Assembly (NCBI GenBank): GCA_009809945.1
Contig: WTPW01000145.1
Coordinates: 156,541 to 220,540 of the forward strand
From: Gigaspora margarita
Lineage: Eukaryota > Glomeromycota > Glomeromycetes > Diversisporales > Gigasporaceae
DNA: 64,000 bases
Reading direction: 5' to 3'
Position 1 is the first letter of the stretch, and each line of letters opens with the position of its first letter. Below, one piece after another: positions 55,654 to 64,000 of the stretch. The position numbers and the translations under genes are program-made. The notes beneath the pieces are model-generated. The model was not told the DNA's origin. It ran no database searches and saw only the letters and a list, made by a program, of their open reading frames with translations.

Positions 55654-56656
55654 ATGTGGATTCTCTTTCAAGATATGCAAAAGGCATTCGATTCTGTATC
55701 TTTGCTGTCACTAGAGTTAGCAATGCATAGATTAAAGCTACCAAGCAGAGTAGTCAAAATGGTCTTAAACCTTTTTGAAAAAAGGAAAGCAAGTGTAATC
55801 ACGGCTGTTGAAATGACTGATCCATATGAAGCATCAGATGGGATCGACCAAGAGGAAGTCCTGTCACCCCTTCTTTGGTGTATTTTTTATGATCCTCTTC
55901 TGTATTACATGGCTAGTAAAGAGGACATAGGTTACGAAATCAAGATAGAAGAAACAACAGACTGGGCGAAACAGTCATGCAAATAGCAAAAAATCAAATT
56001 CTCTGAATTAGCTTATGCAAATGATACAATGTGGATAGCAGCTAACAAATTTATGCTTAAAAAATAACAGAAATAGCAAGCGAATTTTTTGAAATAAACA
56101 ATATACAAATAAATGGAAAGAAGTTCAAATTAGTGATTTTGAATTCAAGTTTACAAAAAGAGGAAAACCAAGTAACCCTTAGTGGTGAAATAGTTAAAGC
56201 AGAGAACATAGCCACAACCACTAGATTTTTGGGAGTATAGTTGAATGGTAAGATGAAAGAATCATTAATAAAAAAGAAAGCACGTGATATAGTAAGGCAA
56301 TTCGCAATAGCATTAAACTAGAAGAAACACTCCTTGAGCCAGTTAGCATACGTCAATAATAGGTACCTGCTTCCAAAAATTAGTTACATTCTGTAGCTTT
56401 CAAAGCTTCCAATCACGGCTCTTAATAGCATACACTAGCAAACATTCGAATGATCAAGCACAAATTAGATATTACGCAAAAGGTAAGTAACTATATTGTC
56501 TTATACAAAGAGCTGCTAGGATATAATACCTTGGCTCAAGAAATTGTTGTTAAGCAGGTTACAGGTCTACAAAAAAGGTTGAACTCCAAAGGAAGTCTGA
56601 TGGAGCTAACCCTCTTAAGAGCAAAACAAGGTTTTCAGAATGCATGTATCCCTTAA
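55654..56656 (+). pseudogene. LINE-3 reverse transcriptase remnant
   Basis: Motif A WILFQDMQKAFDSV (Asp kept), motif B SDGIDQEEVLSPLLWCIFYDPLL and motif C LAYANDTMWIA (~56010-56045), where the first catalytic Asp has become Asn (YAND instead of YADD). Stops and frameshifts follow from 55986. The thumb/connection part is open again at 56450-56656 and ends at the MITE border. The N-terminal RT and the endonuclease are missing. It would be catalytically dead. Confidence 0.82.
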
Positions 56657-57325
56657 ACCATCCGTTTTAGCAGGCAAATTTGCCTGCTAGAATTTTTAAT
56701 GAATTTTTAAAATTTGGTTCTGATTTATTTTTATTAAAAATCAAGTTATTTTAAAATTTTTTTTTTTAAATAATAACTATGGATATAGATTATATTTTAA
56801 TGATTTTAATTTTCATATTTCTACAGAAAAAATTCAAATTGACTATAAGCTAAAAAAATTTGAAATTTTTAAAAATCTTTGATTTTTAGAGATTTTATTT
56901 TTGACCATTGACAAACTTTTTAAAATTCTAAGAATATGTCCCCAATAATTTTGATACAAATTATAGATTAAGTTATTAAAAACAACTTTTATTATAAAAG
57001 TTTTTATTATTTTATAATTAAAATTTTAACTTTGATTAATAGAGAAAAAATTTTTTCTCTTCGGGAACATATAAAAATTTGAAAATTTTTAAAAATTTTT
57101 GAAAAAATTTCATAGTAAAAGTAAAGAATTGGCTATATTTGAGCCAAGTTTTCTTTTATATTTGAATATATATATAATTAAAATTTTAATAGATATCAAT
57201 TAACAATATGCTAAAGTTTTATTTTAGCTTAGTAATAGGGGGACATATTCTTAATAAAATTTTTAGTAATTTTAAAAAAACATGTAAAAAAAAATTTTAG
57301 CGGGCAAATTTGCCTGCTGGACGGT
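56657..57325. mobile_element. 669-bp TTAA-flanked MITE inside LINE-3
   Basis: ACCATCCGTTTTAGCAGGCA, AATTTGCCTGCTAGAATTTT at the left is the inverse of AAATTTTAGCGGGCAAATTT, GCCTGCTGGACGGT at the right. TTAA is at 56653-56656 and 57326-57329. The GCAGGCAAATTTGCCTGC in each tip is itself a palindrome. Flanking LINE frames (NACIP before, EITRDIDLENKEIWLRR after) are in phase once one TTAA and the insert are removed, apart from the TAA. The tip sequence differs from the GGGTAG family. Confidence 0.88.
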
Positions 57326-57329
57326 TTAA

Positions 57330-58252
57330 GAGATAACAAGGGACATTGATTTAGAAAATAAAGAAATATGGCTTAGAAGGATATGGAAGAACAATTTAAT
57401 GTGCATATTTCTGCTCAAGGCAAGGTCTATTGGCATTACAATTCAAACCAATCGACTGCTCATTTGTATCGATAAGGAAGGAACAAAAATCAGAGAAATA
57501 GTAGGGATAAAAGTTTTTGCCAAAGCCTACAAAACCCTGAGCAAGCTAAATCTATTTTTTGTAGAACAACTTCTAGATAAAAGGTCTGAGAATCTGATCT
57601 CCTGGCAAGAGTTAAAGTTAATCAAGAAGACGCCAAGTAGAGGGAGAAAGGCAAATTGGTTCAAGGAGTTGGAAAAAGTAATGTTAGTTGACAATATATC
57701 AAGGCGCATAAAGAAGCTGCAGAGTGGGCTATCTGGCAACTCTTTAGCTTTGAATTGGAGGTTAGAAAAAGTCACAGCAGACAAGAGGAAAAAAGAAATA
57801 ATTTGCTTCAATCTAGACAAGAGTGATGAAGTTCAGTTCAGCAAAATTCAGGAAAAGAAAGGAAAGTACCTCTCGTTACAAACAGAGGGCATATGCGCTC
57901 AGCTTGGCGAAGTAGAAAGTCCAGACCAAAGAGAAGACCAAGCAGAAAAAGATGAAATAGAACACCTTCTATCTATATATAAAAGCAAAGTGCTTGGTGT
58001 TATATCTAATACAGTGACATAATTCCCTATGAAATACAAAACTATATTAGATCAATTGAATAAGCTGAACACAGAGAAAGAAGCAAATAGCCAAGAGGAA
58101 GTGACATATAGCATGCTAGACAGAATTGAGATATGTGACCACGCAATTGATTTAATCCGGGCACAAGGTTTAGAGAGCGATTTAACAAATAGACTTATTA
58201 GTCAATATTACTTACTGCTGGGAACAGGGATAATAGTTTTCAAGTATATACA
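57330..58252 (+). pseudogene. LINE-3 connection region remnant
   Basis: Open stretches 57399-58022 and 58029-58260 encode the RT-RNase H connection (EIWLRRIWKNNLMCIFLL...NRLLICIDKEGTKIREI...RKANWFKELEKVML; then IEICDHAIDLIRAQGLESDL). It is Lys/Glu-rich with no named domain. A single stop at 58020-58022 separates the two parts. RNase H follows directly, in a shifted frame (VYTDRS at 58244-58260). Confidence 0.7.
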
Positions 58253-58910
58253 GATAGATCAGGACCCCGAAATATACATAGATAGGTCAGGTATGAGTTT
58301 GCTTATTTTTGAGGTTTTTTATGCAGATCTTTTCAATTTATAGTAATTTTTTTGCTTATTTTTGAAGATTTTTCTACAGATCTTTCCTTTTTAGTAACCC
58401 TATAATTAACCTAACCTATCTATGTATATTTTGGGGTCCTGATAGATCTTTAATCAAAAAGGACAGTACAAAAGTAATGGGAGCTAGTTGGATATGGTTA
58501 GATTCATTTAAAGAAGTTAAATTAGTAGAAGGAAAGGTAGGATTTAGTAGTTGGCCTTCGTCAACTAAGGCAGAGTTGGTAGCAATTTGGTTGGCTATAT
58601 TGATAGCACCAAAGGAAGTAGATATAGTTATTAATACAGATAGTGTGGTGGCAATTGCAAGCCTGGACAAAGAACTTCAGTTAGAGTCTTTTAGCTAGTG
58701 GAGCAAAGGAAAAATTTCAGCTTAATTATGAAAATTCAAGATCTGAGAAAGTTCAAGAGACTAAGTTTGAAACTCAATAAAGTTAAAGGCCATAGCGGAG
58801 ACAAATAGAATGAAGAAGCTGACAAGTTAGCGAAGAAAGGATCAAAGTCTAATAAGTTGGAAAACTTAAAGCTAGAAAATAATATTAGATTCGATGCTAT
58901 TCCATTATGA
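58244..58910 (+). pseudogene. LINE-3 RNase H domain remnant, split by MITE
   Basis: Reading across the MITE (58261-58448 removed with one TSD) gives VYTDRSLIKKDSTKVMGASW, then PSSTKAELVAIWLA, IVINTDSVVAIAS, LNKVKGHSGDK and EEADKLAKKG: Asp, Glu, Asp and Asp of RNase H are all present. Stops after ESFS, at GDK-stop-NEE and near AIPL break it. It is more conserved than the RT part. Confidence 0.8.
58261..58440. mobile_element. ~178-bp hAT-like MITE, copy 2
   Basis: 180 bp. AGGACCCCGAAATATACATA and TATGTATATTTTGGGGTCCT are inverted over about 32 bp with two mismatches. The perfect 8-bp duplication GATAGATC is at 58253-58260 and 58441-58448. It lies in the RNase H active-site motif. Confidence 0.95.
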
Positions 58911-58933
58911 AAAGAAAAGTATATAGAGATGCT

Positions 58934-59112
58934 AGGACCCTGAAATATATATAGATAGGTAAGGTATAAGTTTGCTTATTTTTGAGGTTTTTATGCAGAT
59001 CTTTTCTATTTATAGTAATTTTATTGCTTATTTTTGAAGTTTTTTCTGCAAATCTTTCCTTTTTTAGTAACCCTTAATTAACCTGACCTATCTATGTATA
59101 TTTCAGGGTCCT
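58934..59112. mobile_element. ~178-bp hAT-like MITE, copy 3
   Basis: 179 bp with ends AGGACCCTGAAATATATATA and TATGTATATTTCAGGGTCCT. Flanks GAGATGCT (58926-58933) and GAGATGCC (59113-59120) match at 7 of 8. The LINE frame is in phase across it (KEKYIEM, then PLHLFIKRLFEF). Confidence 0.93.
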
Positions 59113-60015
59113 GAGATGCCACTTCATCTGTTCATTAAGCGTCTCTTTGAGTTTAAGGTTGGAGCAGAATTTAGGGTCTCAAAAGTTATAAACCAAGTAG
59201 AACTAGTTAAAGGCATAATCAAACACTCCTGGTTACTTTTCTGGAAAGATATAAAAGAAAAAACCAGAATTAGATGCAAATCGTCAAGTACAAGTAGGAG
59301 AACTGCTTTTAGGCTTAAGTGTTTAATTGATGAAGTCCCAACCTTATCAGTCCTCAAACGAAGAAGAGCAGATCTATATCCTTCAAGCAACTGTATCATA
59401 TGTAATAAAGGAAATGAGGAAACCCTTGATTACATGACTGAGTACGAAAGTTATATAGCACACTGGCTAAATATAAAAGGTGCAGCTTTTCTAACAGCAC
59501 AAAGGAAAATTTTCATAGATCTGAACATGATGGATTTAAAGAAAGCCATTTTTAGAAAAAATATTTTAGAGGTTTAGGATCTAAGGAAAAGTATAATAAG
59601 AGGTTTATTTTCGCAGAATGTACTAGGAAGCTTAGAATGGTAATAGGAGTAAGAAAAGCGACTTTGGATTTCGTAGAAGGCTACAAATCAATAGTAGAAA
59701 ATGGTTTCCATGACCTTGTATGGCAAAACTGATGCAATATAGTAGCAAGATAGAAATCTCAGATAGGTATTACAAGAGATTTAAAGAGACAGAAGACAAA
59801 AAAGAATCAGGAAAACTCAAGCTCAAGTTTATCTCTCGTGGTTAACGAAGAGGAAGAAGAGGTCCCAGGTTCTTCCAGTAATGTAAAGACCTTTAATAAC
59901 AGTATCAATCCACAACTGAAAGCAGTTAAAGATTTGGAAATAGAAAAGGTTCATGAAGAAATGGTGGGCAATTTTATATTTAATGATGTGAAGCCATATT
60001 GGATCAGTTTTTGAC
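59113..60015 (+). pseudogene. LINE-3 C-terminal region with degraded Zn knuckle
   Basis: The open part 59116-59577 holds TAFRLKCLIDEVPTLSVLKR, then SSNCIICNKGNEETLDYMTE: C-x2-C is kept but the His and last Cys of the usual knuckle are gone. After a stop it continues CTRKLRMVIGVRKATL...ENGFHDLVW and a Ser/Glu-rich tail ending at about 60013. The rest to 60198 is 3' UTR (GTGACAGGTCACATCTGGGT ...). Confidence 0.7.
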
Positions 60016-60486
60016 AGAGCTGACCGTAATCCCTGGTTTTCTGTTAAAAACTAGTGTGACAGGTCACATCTGGGTGTCTTAGGATAGCTGGATGATGCCG
60101 GCTTGCAATTAGAGGGTTTAATATATACAAATCATAGATTAGTATGTAAACTTATTAATGTAGCACTAACAAGACTGTCAAAGTAATAAAAAAAAAAAGT
60201 AAAAAAACGTTCTATATGTGCCAATTTTAAAAATTTTTGTTTTTCTTATAAAACGTCTTTTTACTAAGATAATCCATCTTTAAACTTAGAAAAAGTTGTT
60301 CAGAATAAAATACTATATTATACGTCTTGTCATCGCTTATTTATTTTTATATTTTATAGTAAAATTTTTAGTTTTTTAAAATTTTTTTTGTCTACAAAAT
60401 CAAGTGATTTGATTGGTCAAATCATGGGTGCAATATATCATGGATGCCATATATATATATATAATATAATATATATAGAGTTTTAC

Positions 60487-60837
60487 TAAAATGCACCTAT
60501 AGTGTTTTACACTGTGTTATAGCAAGCTCTTAAAATAGCCAATCAAAATTTAAGATCAGGTGTAACATAAAATTTCATTTTTTTGTCTATTTTTTAAAAA
60601 AGCATTTATATCTCAAATATTTTGCTTATGAAACCACCTTTGGGGCCCTAATAAAAAAAACTCCTTGCTAAATTTTGTATATACTAAGGCCCCAATACAA
60701 TCCTAGCCCTCACCCTAACCCTAAAGTATTTAAAATTTTATAAAAATTTATTTTTTTGTTTGGTTTACAGATTTGCAAATCTAATTTACCTGTGGTAGTA
60801 AAATACTATAAGTAAGTTTTATAATAATTATATATAT
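60487..60837. repeat. Element arm with CCCTAA-like stretch
   Basis: Starts AGAGTTTTACTAAAATGCAC, similar to the 24212 tip (GGTTTACTAAAGTGCACC). It contains AAGATCAGGTGTAACATAAA and CCTAGCCCTCACCCTAACCC. A diverged relative of 45430-45737. No gene. Confidence 0.55.
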
Positions 60838-60871
60838 ATTAGTCATCTGATTTGTCACATGTAAATTTTTA

Positions 60872-61167
60872 TTTTATTTTAATTAAGGTGAGGTTTTGCT
60901 CATATCTTTATTAATAATTTAATAAGTTACTACATGGAGTACACTATTTAACAAATTATATGCAAGAATAAAAGCTCAGACTAATTTATCTGCGACCTAA
61001 ACCTACTAGAGTGGTCGAGACTCACCTAGTTTTGAATAGTTAGTATGAAATTTGTTAAAACACTGTACCTTATCCAGTTAATAGCTCTTAGGTAAATATT
61101 TGCCTACATAGACAACTGTAAGTATATGTACTATGTTTAGAGCTATGTTGGTGGGGTTGTGGAGATG
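60872..61167 (-). mobile_element. LINE-1/2-type 3' tail insertion with 15-bp TSD
   Basis: AATTAAGGTGAGGTTTTGCT, TAATTTATCTGCGACCTAAA and CCTACTAGAGTGGTCGAGAC match the LINE-2 3' region near 48970-49130 on the same strand. ACATGTAAATTTTTA is at both borders (60857-60871, 61168-61182). Confidence 0.9.
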
Positions 61168-61903
61168 ACATGTAAATTTTTATATATAAAATTATAAAAA
61201 AAGTATATAAAATTACTATAAACTTTGAAGAAATGTTGTTTCAAAGTCTATATATCAACTTAAAATTAAATTTTTTTAGGAATATAGAACAAGAAAAGAA
61301 GAAAAAATAGTACAAAAATTGGATCAAAATTTCACTGATTTTGTACAAAATAAAACTGTAACTTTGTCAAAAACAAGTATTTTTCAATTTTAAAATGAGA
61401 ATTATATATAAAATCATGCTCTGAACAACTTTACTTAATCAGTGGGAGTGGGTTACCTTGTAAGAAAAATGGGTTATCTATATGCTTAAGTCAAAATTTT
61501 AACTTTACAAGATAAAACTTTTTTTTCACTAGGTAACCTACTTTGGGCTCTTAAGCAAAGTTGTTCAGCATATAATTTTACTCGTATTTGAAGTTAAAAT
61601 GTGCTTTCTCAAACCTTTTACTAAGTAAAAATAGGGTTAAAGTTAGAAAAATTTTTTTAAAAAATTTTTTTCTTTAAAATAAAAATTTTTTCTAACTTTA
61701 ACCCCATTTTTCACTTAGTAAAAGGTCCAAGAAAGCGCATTTTGACCTCAAATGCGAGTAAAATTATATACTGAACAGCTTTGCTTAAGAGCCTAAAGTA
61801 GGTTACCTAATGAAAAAAAGTTTATCTTGTAAAGTTAAAAATTTTGACTTTAGTATATAGATAACCCATTTTTCTTACAAGGTAACCCACTTTTACCGAT
61901 TAA

Positions 61904-62044
61904 GGGTAGGGTATCTTTTTATGCTACATAAGTCCTAAATTAATGGGACCCCATTTTTAACTGGATAATATTGTAGATCATTTCTTTTTTTGGCTAAGAT
62001 AAGCCCTAAATTACAGGAAACTGATGTAAACAGATACCCTACCC
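61904..62044. mobile_element. TTAA-flanked MITE, copy 3
   Basis: 141 bp. GGGTAGGGTATCTTTTTATG and AACAGATACCCTACCC are inverted, with TTAA at 61900-61903 and 62045-62048. The empty site is preserved in the left arm of the same palindrome (TTAATCAG near 61436) and in copy 1 (GATTAAGTAAAG at 47312). Confidence 0.9.
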
Positions 62045-62379
62045 TTAAGTAAAGTTGTTTAGAGCATGATTTTACATACTATTCTCATTTTAAAATTAGA
62101 AAATATTTGTTTTTGACAAAGTTACAGTTTTGTTTTGTGCAAAATCAGTAAAATTTTGATCCAATTTTTGTACTACCTTTTTTACCTTCTCTTGTTCTAT
62201 ATTTTTAAAAAATTTAATTTTAAGTTGATATTAGATTTTGGAACATCATTTCTTCAAAGTTTATAGTAATTTTATATGTTTTTTTTATAATTTTATATAA
62301 AAAAAATTTATATATGACAATAGAATAACAAATCAGATAATTGATATATATATATTATTATATATATCTACTAGTCCAT

Positions 62380-62830
62380 TTTGAATAATCTAACTAATAA
62401 AATGTTCATCTGATTAAGACAATTCTAATGAGCTCAACTCATCAAATTCTAATTACATGATTCCAAAAAAAATCAACAAAAATTTGTATTTTATAAACAA
62501 TCAATAATTAAATTAAGGTTTATATACTATATAAATGTCTATATAATACAAATCTTTGTTAATCTTTGGATATTATAATTAGAATTTAATAATTTTGGGC
62601 TCATTAGAATTGCCTTACTGAGATAAGCATTTTGGTAGTTAAATTATCCAAAATGGACTAGTAGATCATAATTTTAAAAATCACTATTAAAATCACACAA
62701 AAAATTAAATAATACTAGAAATTTGTAATTGCATTTTGACAGTTTTGGACTTGTTGAAATCATCTTATTGAGATAAGCATTTTATTAGTTAAATTATCTA
62801 AATCAAACTGGTAGACCAAAATTATTCAGT
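62380..62830. mobile_element. Palindromic element with extra half
   Basis: AGTCCATTTTGAATAATCTA, CTCAACTCATCAAATTCTAA pairs with TTAGAATTTAATAATTTTGG, GCTCATTAGAATT and TCCAAAATGGACT (62388-62662). A further half-copy follows at 62735-62820 (TTGTTGAAATCATCTTATTG, GAGATAAGCATTTTATTAGT). Confidence 0.75.
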
Positions 62831-63545
62831 ATTTAATATTTATATATATATATATATTATAAAATTTTAAACAATCAAATTCTTGAAAAATTATCAGATG
62901 GGGCCAGCTACTTAGTAAAACTCCAATCAGCTAATAAATGGTGCTCCCTTTAATGTTCACTATAATTTATATAAAATATCGATTATTTTATATTCTTTAT
63001 TTGCAACTTTCTCTTAAAATATTTAATTAAAATTTTTTTAATATTATTTGAAAATAAAAATTATAATATTTAATTTTATATTATAAAAAAAAAGCTTAAA
63101 TTGCTTATAAGCTAAAGTAGACAAATTTATAAACAAATTTTAACCAAAAATTATTTACTAGTTCTTGGCAAACTCTATAAATATTAGCTCCAATCTCCTG
63201 TTTTAAATACAATTTTGTAGTTTATAAAATGGACTACAACTTTAATTATTGCAACTTTTGTGATTTACTTGTAAAAATTAAGACTTGTATTAGAAGCAAA
63301 AATTCTTTTTATAGATGGAAACATATAAAATTTAAGAAAACTTAAAAACAATTTTTATACAAAATTTTTAAAAAAACTTTAAACATTTATTGCTTAAAGT
63401 TTATTAATAATTTTAATAAATTTTCTTAATAAAGTTTATAAAATATATTTTATAAAAATATTCTTTAATGATAATTTGCTAGTCAACCAGAAAGTGATTA
63501 TAGTATAATATGATGCAGATCATATATAAAAATCACTATAGACAA
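62831..63545. other. AT-rich DNA with a TIR-like end
   Basis: 62868-62955 (CAATCAAATTCTTGAAAAAT, TATCAGATGGGG, AAACTCCAATCAGCTAATAA) is the inverse of 43860-43970. No gene in the rest. Confidence 0.45.
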
Positions 63546-63551
63546 AATGTA

Positions 63552-63650
63552 GGACCCCAGACATCTCTCATAGAGGTCATAACTGATCTGCATGAATTTA
63601 GGTGTTTTTGCTACTCCTAAAATCAAGTAAATTTGCTAAAAGTTAGATTA
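63552..63650. mobile_element. Partial copy of the ~290-bp hAT-like MITE
   Basis: AGGACCCCAGACATCTCTCA, TAGAGGTCATAACTG is the terminal sequence of the 3958 and 39400 elements. The second end is not seen. Confidence 0.65.
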
Positions 63651-64000
63651 TTACATGTAAATTTATAGTAATTTGCTAAAAACTAAATTATCACATCTAT
63701 TTTTATAAATCAAAATAATATATGTATTTTTGATTGCTGAACAAATTTTCTTAGAGCACTTTGTTAGAATCAATTAGTAAAATTTTGAAAATAATAGAAT
63801 TCTTTGTATTTTTATTAATAAAATTATATAAAATATTATAATTCACAAAATTTTACTAATTGATTCTAACATAGTGCTCTAAAAAACTTGTTCAGCACAT
63901 AAAAATAAATTATACCAGCATATTTGCCTTTATATTTCTTGAAAATTTAAGAGAAGATGCTTAATTTTGGATTTTTTGATCAAAAAAATTCCAAAATTAA
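63651..64000. other. AT-rich end of window
   Basis: A weak inverted pair (TTAGAGCACTTTGTTAGAAT at 63751, ATTCTAACATAGTGCTCTAA at 63861) suggests another foldback unit. No gene. Confidence 0.5.

Larger units (their letters stand above)
55651..60198 (+). mobile_element. LINE-3: second LINE lineage, 5'-truncated, three inserts
   Basis: It starts abruptly inside RT motif A and ends AACAAGACTGTCAAAGTAAT plus poly-A. Flanks AGTTAAAAAAC (55640-55650) and AGTAAAAAAAC (60199-60208) are an approximate target duplication. Protein motifs (FQDMQKAFDSV, DGIDQEEVLSPLLW, NCIICNKG) are of the LINE type frequent in Glomeromycotina and differ from LINE-1/2. MITEs at 56657, 58261 and 58934 break it up. Confidence 0.88.
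55283..60448. mobile_element. Inverted-repeat element split by LINE-3
   Basis: GGGAATATAAATTTGTCGCA, CGACCAATCAAATTGCTCAA and TTTTGTAGACAAAAAAATTT at the left pair with TTTTGTCTACAAAATCAAGT, GATTTGATTGGTCAAATCAT and GGATGCC at the right. Same family as 48676-51719. The inner arms (ATAGATTGTTTTAGTAAAA / TTTACTAAGATAATCCATCT) also match. Confidence 0.85.
60838..62350. mobile_element. Palindromic element, copy 3, with two inserts
   Basis: Mirror blocks around ~61655: GAGTGGGTTACCTTGTAAGA / TCTTACAAGGTAACCCACTT, AGGTAACCTACTTTGGGCTC / TAAAGTAGGTTACCT and AAAATGTGCTTTCTCAAACC / AAGAAAGCGCATTTTGA. Tips ATCTGATTTGTCACATG and ...AACAAATCAGATAAT are inverted. It is a close relative of 46561-47582. 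Confidence 0.85.

Noticed and set aside
48676..60448. Segmental duplication of a LINE-containing unit
   Set aside because: The inverted-repeat elements are the same family, but the LINEs inside are of different lineages, on opposite strands and at different points, so the insertions are independent.

Overview
The window is AT-rich eukaryotic (fungal) DNA made almost entirely of transposable elements and their debris. No intact host gene was found. The best fit is an arbuscular mycorrhizal fungus (Glomeromycotina, Rhizophagus-like). This is an inference from the composition, from RT/RNase H proteins of the type abundant in those genomes (QDM-KAFDSV, DGIDQGE-SPLLW motifs), from a broken rve-integrase gene with a Cys-rich tail, and from short AT-rich introns (GTAA...AG).

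Layout. 1-5.1 kb: AT-rich debris, a reverse-strand tRNA-headed SINE and a hAT-type MITE nested in another. 5.15-10.63 kb: a decayed LINE (LINE-1, + strand) with endonuclease, RT (YMDD box) and RNase H remnants. 10.6-16.5 kb: minisatellites, a (GAAT)n array, foldback units and a 157-base N gap. 16.65-19.32 kb: the only recognisable cellular gene, an amino-acid permease pseudogene whose exons are still readable. 21.66-23.1 kb: a broken integrase gene on the minus strand. 24-34 kb: foldback elements, LINE tails, a SINE and a degenerate ~92-bp repeat. 34.4-40.3 kb: a ~150-bp satellite split by a 1.66-kb hAT-like element and by an LTR retrotransposon with perfect CTAGT target duplications, which itself carries two MITEs. 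40.4-48.5 kb: SINEs, pogo-like elements, a hAT MITE and a ~1-kb palindrome. 48.7-51.7 kb and 55.3-60.4 kb: two copies of one inverted-repeat element, each split by a different LINE (LINE-2 minus strand, LINE-3 plus strand). LINE-3 in turn carries three DNA-transposon insertions. 60.5-64 kb: palindromic elements with further nested insertions.

How the parts relate. No operon or pathway is visible. The biology is a layered insertion history that can be read from target-site duplications: 8-bp (hAT-like), TTAA (piggyBac-like), TA (pogo/Tc1-like), one possible 9-bp (Mutator-like), 5-bp LTR, and 8-18-bp LINE/SINE duplications. SINE 3' ends resemble the tails of the two LINE lineages, which suggests the LINEs mobilised them. 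All similarity statements come from reading this window by eye; no database search was possible.
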